From assembly GCF_037975245.1 (NCBI RefSeq), contig NC_092579.1, positions 19,118,678-19,182,677 on the forward strand: a stretch of 64,000 bases of DNA, given 5' to 3'. Numbering within the stretch: the stretch's first letter is position 1; each line of letters begins with the position of its first letter. The stretch comes from Apostichopus japonicus (Eukaryota > Echinodermata > Holothuroidea > Aspidochirotida > Stichopodidae). Positions 36,701-48,000 of the stretch are shown in pieces. The notes under the pieces are model-generated. The model was given only the letters and a program-made list of their open reading frames with translations. It did no database searches and had not been told where the DNA came from. A program made the position numbers and the translations under genes.

Positions 36701-39413
36701 GCATGGTGGGTGGGGGTGGGGGGCTGTGGGGAAAGGAATCTGACAACTTAATTGGAGTTCTATCACTTTGGAAAAATTTTGCTCATGATTTGTTAGCACA
36801 CTTGTAATAAGTACTTAATTTAATCACTTAGACTTTATTGTGGAGGCTGGCTTAGAGAAAAACCCAATTACTTCCTCCTCTGGCCCAGTGGCACCTGGTT
36901 TGCTTTTCCTTGGTATCTGATTGCCGAGAAATACCTCTGAATGAACATTCAAATTTGAGCTAAATTTGTCATTTACCTTTGAGCAAAAATTGTGTCCTTG
37001 AAAGAGGGATGTTTGACTAATCCTCAAATGATGGAACAGTGGGTGCAACCACGTATACTATGATAACAATCAGGGGGTATCAGTTCCCCCCCCCCCCCAG
37101 TTTACAAAGGTTGAACAAAATATGGACAGTTCAGGTCATAGCTTGAAATTTAAGTCGTTGCTACAAAGGCAAACCATTGGTAGATCAGCAGTAGTTTTAT
37201 GTTTTAAACTGTTAACAAGTGTATATTTTATACCTGAGTATTAAAGTCAACAACAGAGAACTGACTGGAGGAAATATAAACACATGGGAGAGGGCAAAAG
37301 TATTTTTCGGCTAGAATGGTTATCAGACCAATGAGCTCAGGAATTCTTTTTTCCTGCTAAATATTCAAGAACCTGGGTAACACTACCAGCTACTTTAAAT
37401 TTCTTTCACTTTTTTTGCAGCTGTTTCTGAAGTACTTGGCGTTTCTGGTCAGTAAAGAATGCCAATGGAGCGAAGGAGATCTACCTGATGAAACTGTAAG
37501 TAAGATATGTAAAGAGTTTATCCTAATCACATTTGTCGAATTTTCCAATCTATGTTAATCTGAATTGTATTTTCAAGTAGTATTAGACATACCTTTGTTT
37601 TACTCTCCTATGTAATCGCATATGAGCACACTATTCATTGGAGTAAAAGTTGCCCAATGTCGCTCCTTGATGATTATGGATGAAACAGTTAGAACTGTTT
37701 CATTGTTTTATCATCATACTTGAGTTTATTTCAAAAAGACTTTCTTTCTTTGTACCATTTAAATTGTTTTTATATTGTCATTGACAATAAGTCTAAAAAG
37801 CTTGAACATCTTTCAATCCAAGAAGCATTGCTTGAAAGGTAGAAAAAAGACACACTGAAACATTTTGAAAGGAGTTAGTAGCGTTAGAGATAACTGTGAT
37901 AGAGATAACTGTCATGAACAGTTTCCCCAAACAGCTAAGAAAAAATGTTAGGGGGAAAAGGAACATATGAGGAGAATGACAGATATAGACACTTCCTACC
38001 CATCGAAGATCTTCCTGAATTCAAACCTGAATTCAATATTTATCTGTCTCTCAACTTCCCCCCTCCCCACCCCCCGAGAAGTGTTAAGGAAAATGTTTTT
38101 GTCTAGAAAGAAGGTTCTGTGCCTACAACCCTAGGTAAATTTTGAGCCCCCTAAACAAAGAAGTCTAGCTATGTCCTAGATTCGAACATCAGGGCTAGTC
38201 AACGTTTTGAATGCAAGAAAGTCTTTTTTAGTAAAAAGCAAACTAAGTGGGTGTATTTCCATGATTAATGACTTTGCATGATTTTGTATTTCAGTGTTAG
38301 TTATTGATGGTATTGGATATAATTTCATTCTCCTAATAGCTTGTGGACTGGATCTCTGTCACTCTCGATGCTCATTTTACTCAACTTATCTTGACTCCCG
38401 AAGCCAAAGACATCCTTGTCAGTCTCCAGAGTCACGTCCAACAACAGGTAAAGTATTATTAAACCTTGATATGAAAACTACCATCATGTTTACCTGATAT
38501 GATAGACTTGTGATGAAAAAACTTGCCTGATTCTCTGATTCCTTGCAGCCTTCTTCCCTGCTGAGTAATATCATTATGCAGGGTCATTGCAGAGAGTTGC
38601 CATTTTGTCTAATGTGTGATGTCATACCACCACTAGATGAAACTACTTTTCTGTTTTTGGCTCCTTGCTGAACACAAAAGGCTTGAATTAATGAGATGGT
38701 GATGGCATGTGTGTGTATGTGATGCCTTGGCTTGTAAACATGATAGTTAAGACAGTTCATTTTGGGTGATAAACTTCATACATCTGAGGTCAACAAGGTG
38801 ACGGGGCGATGTCCGAAAACCGTGTTAATAATGATAACTCCAAAAGGAAAACTTGGGTCAGATTCATACTTGGACTGAGTACAGATCCTGATTGTTTTCT
38901 TTGAAGTTCAAATGTAATTTGAGTTCAACAGAGGTGGAAGTTAAAAACCTTGTTAACAAGATTACTCCAGTAGTAAAGCTGGGGTTTAAAGTCATACTTG
39001 TTAAATTGAATACAAGTAATCGAGTGTTATCTTTGGAGGTCAAATGTTTCTCGACATCAATAGTGGTCACATCTGTAAACTTTCTGAACACGGTTGTTTA
39101 TCAAATGTTCTAAGATAAAAGTTGGTTAGGATTCCCAAAGACTGTTAACATTCTGATTGTTCTCACTACAGCATATGGTGAACGGGGAAAAAAGATGTTA
39201 ATGAAAACCAGTGTCAATATTTTGCAAATACTGTTGAAAATACCAATCTTTCTTTCATGCCTTTTTTACTTCTTTTCAAAGCTTGTATTTTATTCAGAGG
39301 TCAATGAAGTAAAGTGGTTTGTACAGGCAATATGCAAAACAGCAAAGAAGAGTCCCAAAGATATCAAACAGAGCAGAGAGAGCACTTACTCAGTCGAGTT
39401 TATGGAGTTATGA
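27729..39413 (+). CDS. NOL11: Nucleolar protein 11 (NOL11), complete, 15 exons
   Basis: The exons are 27729-27857, 28575-28688, 29058-29330, 29820-29964, 30240-30358, 31022-31094, 31654-31931, 32926-33000, 33643-33815, 34586-34711, 35380-35481, 36569-36599, 37421-37495, 38340-38447 and 39300-39413. They total 1935 nt (644 aa; human 719) with consistent phases throughout. Matches to human NOL11 include FKVGDTKALSSWS (human VSDQKPLGSWS), SDGSIWRYHL, a short ALGKL motif, LFLKYLAFL, VDWISVTLDAHFT with TPEAKDIL, and the C-terminus YSVEFMEL (human YSIEVLELF). Residues 1 to about 377 should form the WD-like beta-propeller; the rest is the alpha-helical C-terminal domain. NOL11 belongs to the t-UTP part of the small-subunit processome and supports rDNA transcription and 18S rRNA maturation. 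The start follows from position against the human protein. Exon 12 is only 31 nt. Confidence 0.93.
28150..28457. mobile_element. Miniature inverted-repeat transposon in NOL11 intron 1
   Basis: The same 11-mer TGAAGAAACAA occurs at 28150-28160 and 28447-28457 and looks like the target-site duplication. Inside are inverted termini of about 33 bp (28166-28200 and 28408-28443) starting TGGCTATT and containing a palindromic TTACGACTAGTCGTAA-type core. A further inner pair of direct repeats, AGCAACTGCGCATG (near 28252 and 28387), flanks a telomere-like stretch at about 28272-28335. No coding sequence. The 9-11 bp duplication would fit a Mutator-type or foldback element; assignment to a superfamily is inference. 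Confidence 0.75.
28272..28335. repeat. Telomere-like CCCTAA repeats inside the mini-transposon
   Basis: Several CCCTAA hexamers (TAACCCTAACCCTAAAC and CCCTTACCCTAACCCTAACC) form the core of the inverted-repeat element in NOL11 intron 1. It is less than 1.7 kb from the other telomere-like array in CYBC1 intron 1. Confidence 0.85.
29545..29610. repeat. Hairpin repeat with CTGCTAGGATCGAAAC core
   Basis: CAGAGGGCC and GGCCCTCT pair around GAAGAAGATGCTGCTAGGAT-CGAAAC. The core recurs at 22670-22700 (CTGCTAGGGTCGAAACGTTA). It is in NOL11 intron 3 and looks like the conserved tail of a dispersed repeat family. Confidence 0.5.
32425..32740 (+). mobile_element. tRNA-derived SINE in NOL11 intron 7
   Basis: The head has an A-box-like GTGGTCAAGTGGTTAAGGC and a good B-box GGTTCGAGTCC, both spaced as in a tRNA. 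The central part, GTTGTGTCCTTAGGCAAGGC followed by CTCCATTGCCTCTC and CCCAGGTGTATAAATAGGG, resembles the deeply conserved SINE central domain found in several metazoan lineages (the Nin type, as I recall it). The insert lies in the intron between the 31654-31931 and 32926-33000 exons. Exact ends and target duplication were not resolved. Confidence 0.8.
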
Positions 39414-39715
39414 TGATAGAAGAGTCGAGACTTGTGAGTACCAGACACTGAAGCACTCCTGGTGACTTACAATCAATCCCGCGCAGGCACTCGGTCAAAT
39501 TTATGGAGTTATGATGATAGAAGAGTCGAGACTTGTGAGAACCAGACACTGAAGCACTCCTGGTGACTTACAATCAATCCCGCACAGGCACTCGGTCAAA
39601 TTTATGGAGTTATGATGATAGAAGAGTCGAGACTTGTGAGTACCAGACACTGATGCATTCCTGGTGACCTAAAATCAATCCCATGCAGGTACCTGGTGGA
39701 ATTTATGGAACAGCT
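39397..39715. repeat. 101-bp tandem repeat that starts inside NOL11
   Basis: Three clear units of about 101 bp, the third already degraded past GACACTGATGC, begin at TTTATGGAGTTATGATGATAG. The first unit starts within the last codons of NOL11 and includes its stop codon, so the later units are copies of the coding end plus 3' UTR. Units 1 and 2 differ at only a few positions, indicating recent duplication. Confidence 0.85.
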
Positions 39716-42030
39716 ATGACAGCAGATTTCAATCTCTATGACAGAGATTCTGAAGCCTTCATGGTGACTCCATAGCAACAACCATCTGTCGAGATAGTAA
39801 AATGAGTTAAAACTCATTAACATCTCTGCAATATAAGTGTGTTGTCATTAGATGTATTTTAGCTGTAACATGCTAACACAAAAGGTGTATTTGTCATGTT
39901 CTAAGGTCCAAATATTTTATACCTAGATCTGCACAATCAACAGCACAACATGTTGCCTGTGTAATATATGCACACTTTTGAGCCTGTTTGAAAGAATGAT
40001 TTTTATGTGGCTACTTTAGTACGTTGTTAGAATTTTTACAATGGTATTATTGTGGTAATACAGTGTTGTAATGTATTAGTGACCAATATCACAAACTGTC
40101 ATTGTCAAAATATTAATAACAAAAGCATTTCGTGAGATAGGAAGCTGATGAATTTGTTAAATCTTAAAATAGATGTATATTTTGAGAAGGAAGTTACGTG
40201 CAAGTTTTTGTCTCATTGCTTCAAAGTATTTGCCACCAAAATAGCAGTTTTCTGTGTCTTAGGGAGGATTTAGCAAAGATATGCGTGGTTGTTTGGTGAT
40301 GACCATCGGACTGACTGACAATAAGTCGAGAGCCTTCCTTCTTGAAATCTGGGTATTCTATATAGAAGATAGCTAGTTGTATTTGCATTTACTCACTATG
40401 TTGATATGAAAGCAAAGCAACTTGTTTTGGTCTGCATTATTAGAATTGATACAAAACAATTGATTGACATCAGGCATGCACTGATGAGCTATTGAGCCTA
40501 ATAGCCTTACAGGAGCATTCCAGAGATTGAGCATATTATAAAGCTGAATATCTTAAAAACTGGATTAGCCATTAGAGACATTAGTAGCACACAAACTTTC
40601 TTGAACTGTAACATATTAAGATTGAAATTCTTCATATTTCATCATTTAATAGATGAACAGGATACCTGTTTAACAAGGGGGATCTATTGGATATCTAGAC
40701 AAATTGAAAGAATAAATTTTTCAGAACCGTAAGCTTGTTTGCCTCAAATTTCTTTTATTTAGTACAACTTTCTTTCAACTGGTTTGATGACAAAAATAAA
40801 CGGTTGTAACATATTCTGTTATAGTATAACATTTATGTATAGATAATCTTTTCATACTCAACTTTCACATACAATTTCCAAATATAGTTTAGCAATACTT
40901 ATAATATATAATATGATAACAGCAAAAAAAAAAATTTTGTTTGTGAGAAAACAAGTAACACTCTACTGTGAAACTGATTCTATGTGTTCAATATTTCATA
41001 ACTAATTAAAATATAACAAAGAAATCATAACATCAGCAAAGTTAAAATGAAAATGAAGATATACAGTAAATTTCTCTAAATTGTGACTTTCTTCGCAACA
41101 GGAGTTAAAAATAATTCTATCATATATTCTAATACTACCAAGAAATAATTTTTTAATTAATAACTTATTTCCTGCACCAGTAAACAAAATAAATACCACC
41201 CATAAAACTGACGCTATATGCTCAATATTTCATAAATAGCAAAGAAATTGAAAATTAAGATACACAGTAATTTCTTAATTTTGACCTCTTTGAAAAGAAG
41301 AGAAAAATATATATTTTAAAATACCTTTTAAAATACTAAAATTCTGTTATAGATCTTTCAAATTTTAATGTAACAATACCCAAAAAGATTTTGAGCTGTG
41401 TGTTATTGTACTTAAATAAATAATGCATACCACAAAACTATTTTTATAATCGATGAGCAGGTAATATATACTATGGAGGAGACAAGCTAATTAAAATAAA
41501 TCAAGCTTCAAATAAAGGGAAGCAATCATTAAATTGTTAGACAAAGTAGTGGAACTTCCCAAGTTTCCTATAACTTTTCTTCTCCAGCTTAAAAAAATGA
41601 CTTTTACTAATAATAGCACATATTATTGCAACGTTTATGATAAATATTTCTCTAAAATAAATCTTACTTCCTTCATGAAGAATTTTGTTAAAGGAAATTT
41701 GGGTTCTAGGAAGTTAATAAAACTTAGAAGATATAAATTATAATTTATGAAGTAAATGTACATAACAAAGGTTGCCTTTTTCTTCCTTATTGGTATCAAT
41801 GGATAATAGTATTTTTTCTCTCTTTTCTAGTTTTTTTTCTCTCTTTTCTAGATTTTTCATCTCTCTTTTCTATTTTTGCTTGGGGTGGGGGGGGGGGGGG
41901 AGAAAACTGAATTTTTTACTTGTATTCAAACAAATGGGAAAAAATACTAGGGTAACTTTCTGCAAGACTTGTAACTTTGAATCAATATATGGAATACTTC
42001 TGATTCTCAAGGAACTTTTTCTTTAAAAGT
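39716..42030. other. AT-rich interval downstream of NOL11 and MEIOB
   Basis: The two genes are convergent here. The interval should contain both 3' UTRs. AATAAA occurs at 40711-40716 and 40795-40800 on the plus strand, far from the NOL11 stop, so poly(A) sites are not settled. Around 40970-41250 a short unit is repeated about 220 bp apart (CTATGTGTTCAATATTTCAT and CTATATGCTCAATATTTCAT). A T-rich run and an oligo-G tract lie at 41815-41900. No conserved coding sequence was seen. Confidence 0.5.
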
Positions 42031-45000
42031 TTAAACCAATTTGAAGTTATTGTAGACTTCCTTAGGATCAGCACGCTCACACGCTAACAGTCTTAAAGTG
42101 TTGTTAGCTCCATTGAAACCAGATGGCACAACCTTGAAATAGACTTTGCATTTCTCCAGAAGGTAGCTCCATTTCAGATCAGTTTTACGAGCCTCTGGTA
42201 GCTGCATAAACTCATCCACCTGTTAGAAAAGATGAAAGATAAAGAGATGGGTATGAAAACATACATAGAGAGAAAAATGTGCAACAGACCATATACACAT
42301 AATGAAGGATACTAAGATATGTGTATTCATATGGTCCTGTATGGCAAGAAAAAATCAAATGTGTGATAGGAAACACATCCTTAACAAGGACAGTCTTACA
42401 GGAAGTATACAAATAATTAACAGTAATATAAACAAAATATTTACACAAGAAAGGGAATTTAGCCAGAGAAAGTGCACTTATAAACAAGTTAGAGCTGAAT
42501 TGATGTTTGGTTAGGGTGTTCTTTAAGGGGAAACTTGTGGGATGTGGTGGTAAACTAAGAGGGTAACACCACTATATGGTGTTGTAGGTAGCTGGGTGCT
42601 GTCATATATTTCAAGCCTTATTGACAAAACAAGGAGTACAAATAAAGATGTGAATTATTTCGATGCACCAACGAAATAGAAATCAGTGTTATAGGAAGCT
42701 AGCTAAAAGGGTGGTGGTTACAAAGGATCCAGGTAAATGACTTAGTACTACTGTGAGGGAGGGGGGGGGGGGGCATCTGTAGTTGTACAAGTGATGAGGG
42801 GGATGGAACATACTCCTGCCACACCCTCTATTCTTGCGTCTATGCGAAGAGTACTCACAGTGCACCCCAACAGTTCTTGAACCAGGTTATTGGTCAGGTA
42901 AGTTCCTGCGACTGTACCGGTGTGATCTGATAGGCTCACTCTCATGTCAAAAGTTAATGTTTGCTCGGTTGTATCAGCAAGGGAAGAAGCACAGGATGCG
43001 TTGCTACAAAGTCCAGTATCTCGGTTCAGTCGGAAATTGCAGCTGGCGCTACAAGAAGGAAAAGGAATCAGGAACTTCTAAACTTTTGCAGAGAGAAAGA
43101 AATTCTGGAAATACCTCACTATAAAGGAAGATAAGACAAGCCACTGTTTCTTCAGTAGCCATTGGTAAGTTTGAAAGAGAATGTCTGAGAACACTTCACA
43201 TCCAAACAAAGATAAAAAAAAAGAAAGAAGCTATGTATTCACTTTTTATCAGTTTGGTAGAGTCCAGCTGGTTGTGAGATAAAAACTAGAATCTAGACAG
43301 GTTGAACATTTCAAGAGTATAACTCAGACTCTGGTAATGATTCGTTTTAGAACAACTTTGTTTTATGTCATAAAGTTATAGTTTTAAAGTTAAACTACCC
43401 ATACATTGGTAACAGTTCAGCCAGACTATCTATTTTCCTAATTTTGTAATCAAATGCACACAGAAATTCATGATTAATCTAAGAAACTAACCCCCCCCAA
43501 CGACTAACCCCCCCCTTAACAAAAATATTGCAGTGTAAGGATATTCATTTAAGGCAAGATGAAGGAAGACCTACCACCTGTAGGAGAGGACGTTGGTCAG
43601 AGGTCCATCCACGTCAAACGAGCTGAGAAAGGCAAACATGAGGCCATACTCTACTTGACAAGATATGTTGTTTAGCTTGCTCTGTAGTTGTGCTGCATTG
43701 TAGACATCCTTGATGGTAGATACTATAGTAAATAAGCACAAACTGGTAAGTTACCATTTGCTACTCATCTATGTGTTGCAATTGTATATTTTCTCAGTCT
43801 AACTTTGATCATAAATTCATCATTTGCTGTCATTCTGTCATCAGAGTCCACTAATGGGAACAGCATGCTGTGTATTGGCCCAATAATTGCTCTTGAATTA
43901 AATATGTTTGGATTGAATCACTTGAAACAAAATATATGACAATGCACACAGCATATACACCATTATTTCAATTACATATCAAATTTATTATTACACAGTG
44001 GTTCAATTATAAAATTAAAGGACTATTGAGGAGACTTACTGTTAATATTAGACGGTGTGAAGACATCTTGTTGGGTATCATCGTCAAACTCAACAGACTT
44101 GCCATATTTATACAATGAGTGAGCTTCCTTTGTATCTATAGAAGAACAAGGGTACGTTGTGACATATGTATGTATTTTTTGTATGTATGTATTTTAGGTC
44201 CTCCTGCAAGCAGGAACTTGCGAAGAAGCCATCATTGGCTCATCAAAGCCCCAAGCTGACCGAAGTCAGTCTCTTAGATTCATATTTAACGTCCATGATC
44301 ATGAATTGTCAATTGTCAACAACCCTGTAACTAGATGACATACATTAATCTTGGAGTGACTCGAACTCGATACCTTATTATTGAAAGGCACCGGCGTTAA
44401 CCACTGAGCCAACACTACTAAGTGTTATCCTGACACTTATCTATTACACACCTAAGTGTTATATCCTGAAGTGATGACTGTATCTTACTAGTTCAATGGT
44501 CTGTGGCTGTATAGACCTCAATGATAGTCTAAGATATGACACTAAAGAGAACCTGAATGTGTCCTTAGGAAAAAAAGGTGTAACTTTGGAGCAATTTTAA
44601 TTACCTAATTTAACATACAATGCATTTATGTAACACACAATATTTCAATACAAATATATATAAACTTTCACAAGTTTCCCAAAGAATCTCAAATGTGAGT
44701 AAAATCTTGTCTACTTCAAAAAGAAAATACCATAACTTCTGTAATACCTCATTACAGCTGTAGAATGCAATTTGTATCTGTATACAACTAAACCTATTCT
44801 TATTCATTTTTCATTCTTAAATTGATTGTCCCTCTCAACACTCATAGCAAACTTAACATTTATCACAGGATTCATCAGAACATAGCTTCTTATGGGAAAG
44901 TTTTTTAACATTCTTACCTGGATTTGTAATGAATATAGTCTTTCTGTCTGCTGTAAGGGTCATGGTGTGTCGAAAGTCATCAAATTTGGCAAGGATATCA

Positions 45001-48000
45001 ACGGCAAATATGACTGAAAGTAGAATAAAGCTAGCTTGGTAGGGAAAACTACATTTGGTTGACTTAAGACATGTAGTACAAATGTCTTTGTTCACAATAG
45101 AAAAATGTAAAAATATTCCAATGCATTCTTTTTACTTGAGATTTCTTTCATTTTAACTATCAAATATTACTTATTCATCTCACTAAGATGATCTCATTGG
45201 TTTCTGGTAGCGATGGTATCTTCTATCATATCTTGTAATGCTACTGTTATTTCTAGACTGTTTGTTGGTGTTTGAGTTGCAGACTTATTTTTAAAGGTCA
45301 CAAAATGTGTCAGGATGGTTGTGAAATAATGGGTGCAAAATAACATTCGTAAAATTAACTTCAATAAAAAGAAGAAGAAGAGAAAAATAAATAAGCAATG
45401 CATTTTATAGCAGGTCCAGTATTACATGACTCTTGACATGAGCACAACACATTATTGGTTAATAACTGAATTACATTAATTAGGGTTAAAATAATTGCTT
45501 TAAAATTCCAAGAAAAGAGTGTTGTGAATTCTAAAAAAACAAATTTGATCTTCTTTTTAATCAAGAAGTTGTTGGTGTCATCACAATGGCCTACAAACAA
45601 CCAACTTGTTTCCTTTACTGTTTTATTTTTTGAGGGGGGGGGGGGAGGAGGATAAAATACTGCATAGCATTCACAGATATTGCATAATTGGGTGAATTTG
45701 GTGTTAAGACTTGAGTGAATTTGGTGTTAAGAATATAACTTACAAATAACAAAACAGAAGTAGCTTCTATAGGATACTGGTATTGGTTCAAAATTTAATG
45801 TAAGGGCAGACAACATCACTTCTCTTTTGTGCATGTCCCATGTTCAATTTTTCCTACCATTGCTTTTCTAATAACAATTAATAACCTGACAACTATTGTG
45901 AATCAAGAAATAAAATCTTGAATCCACAATCGTACACACCTGTCTCTTTCTCAATCCAGTTTTGTTGTGCATAGTCTATTATTGCATCATCCCACCTGTT
46001 CATAAAAGAATAGTTGCATAAATTCAAACAAAATCCACTTTTAAATTATTCCCATTAATGTGAAAACTGAAAAATATGCACATTAATCAATATATGCAAA
46101 GGCCAGATAAATATTGTATCCTTTTCATTTTAACCTGCAAAAATTTACCTTGAGACAAATATTTGTAAGTATTTTACCATTTTTAACTGTTTTTCCATTT
46201 TGAGGGTAATTTTGTAATACTGTAGGGCAAACAACAATACCAATGAAAATCTCATTCACTTACGAAACATTTCAGTTGCAGCTTGAATTAACTACATGAC
46301 AGTAACAGTCTGTTATATTTCATGTACAAACCAAACTTGTGAGAGCCTTTTAGCTGCAATCGTCAATCTCTGTAGTAAATTTTTATTTGTTCAAATGTAA
46401 AGGTATTGTCCATTAATTTGACATCTGATGAAGTAAGCAATAGCATACCCTGGATGAAATATTTCTTTCACAATTGCTGTTTTCACACAAACAATGTCAT
46501 GTACGTGTTGAAGTTTTCCCTGACCTCTCAAAGATAATACCAGAAGTACAACTGTTTCATTATTTCTAAGTAATTTTTGCTCTGTTGTGTACTTTTCTTT
46601 TCTCTTTTCTTGCTTTATATGAAAAAGGAGGAATATGAAAAGGACTTTGCTTGTTGCTTACATAATCATAGCAAGCGAAGGACAGGTCTCATCCAACAGC
46701 TTCACTTCACATCTCTTGACTTGGTTACCGGTCTTTGTTGTTATATCTTTAGCAGGGCTTACCTAAAAAAGGAAAACTTGATCCATTCATGTAACTGATG
46801 AAGGCTTCACCTCATTCAGAAGAACAATACAAATCTCAAAAGCAGTCTTTTGGGTTAATTTGTTGATTTCAGACAGTTTAACAAAATGCAGCTGGTATTG
46901 CTTAAATTATTAAAACTCACTGAAAACATCCTTCTAAATATTTTCTCCAAAACAAATTTAATTAAAAACCAATTATTCCGTTCAATTTTGAAAACTGTGT
47001 CATCCGGACTCTTTGTGTATAGTATAATCAAGTGGCAATGACAAAGCTGTGGTAATCCCCAATTTTGTCCTTGAAATAAAACTGTTCTTTCTCAGAGTAA
47101 CTGACCAATTAAAAGGAAACCTGCATGAAAATCTTTGCTTATAAATGATTTCACTTTTAATTTTCGCCACAGATTAGACAAGTAATTTAAGCTATACCTT
47201 GAATAATACCAACATTGAACACGTTTACTTTAATACTCATACCACGAAGAGCCCAAAACCTACTAGCCAATCAATAACAAAAGAACAACGCACACATACA
47301 GAAGGCTTACATGTTTGATCATTGCAAGAATGTTGACATGCTGTTGGCTCAAATTTTGTCCATTGGATAATATTTCACCCAAGTTGTGGAAGTCTTTGCT
47401 GTCCTGAATCGGCATGTGGACCAAGCTGGAGTATTTGTCTGTATCCCAACCCCCGTAGAGTTGAAAAGATGAATACCTTTCACTGAAGCTCAACTGAAAA
47501 TGACTTGAGTAGAGAAAAAAAAATAAATAAATAAATAAGCAACATATCAGCATTTGTATAAAATCAGGCATTTGTTTGACAGTTCAAAGACGACACAATA
47601 TATAAAGAAATATATACTTTATAAAGCCATATGTACTATATAAAGACATGTATACACTGCAGCATATTAGTACACTACAAGGATAAAACACTGTACAATG
47701 TATATCAAAGAAGGAATACATGTCAGTACTTTTCTTCCCTTCCAATATCTCTTGGATCCTTTGACATTAACAGCAACACAATTTTTAGTTTAAAATACAC
47801 TTCTAGCTTGTCAAAGTTACAGATATTTGTCAAGTACAAAGTTTCTTACACAAAAAAGTATATATATGACATGAATGAAAGCCTTTGCTTTTTATCTTAG
47901 TGTGATGACTGCATCAAGGGTTTTACCTTGGAGTCCAAGGTCTGCATCTTTCATCCATTTCAGTGTTAGACTTTGGCATGATCTGCGGATTTTGGAGTTT

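Noticed and set aside
41772-42026. Phe/Ser-rich 84-codon open frame
   Set aside because: Translated CTCTTTTCT repeats and an oligo-G tract; low complexity rather than a gene.
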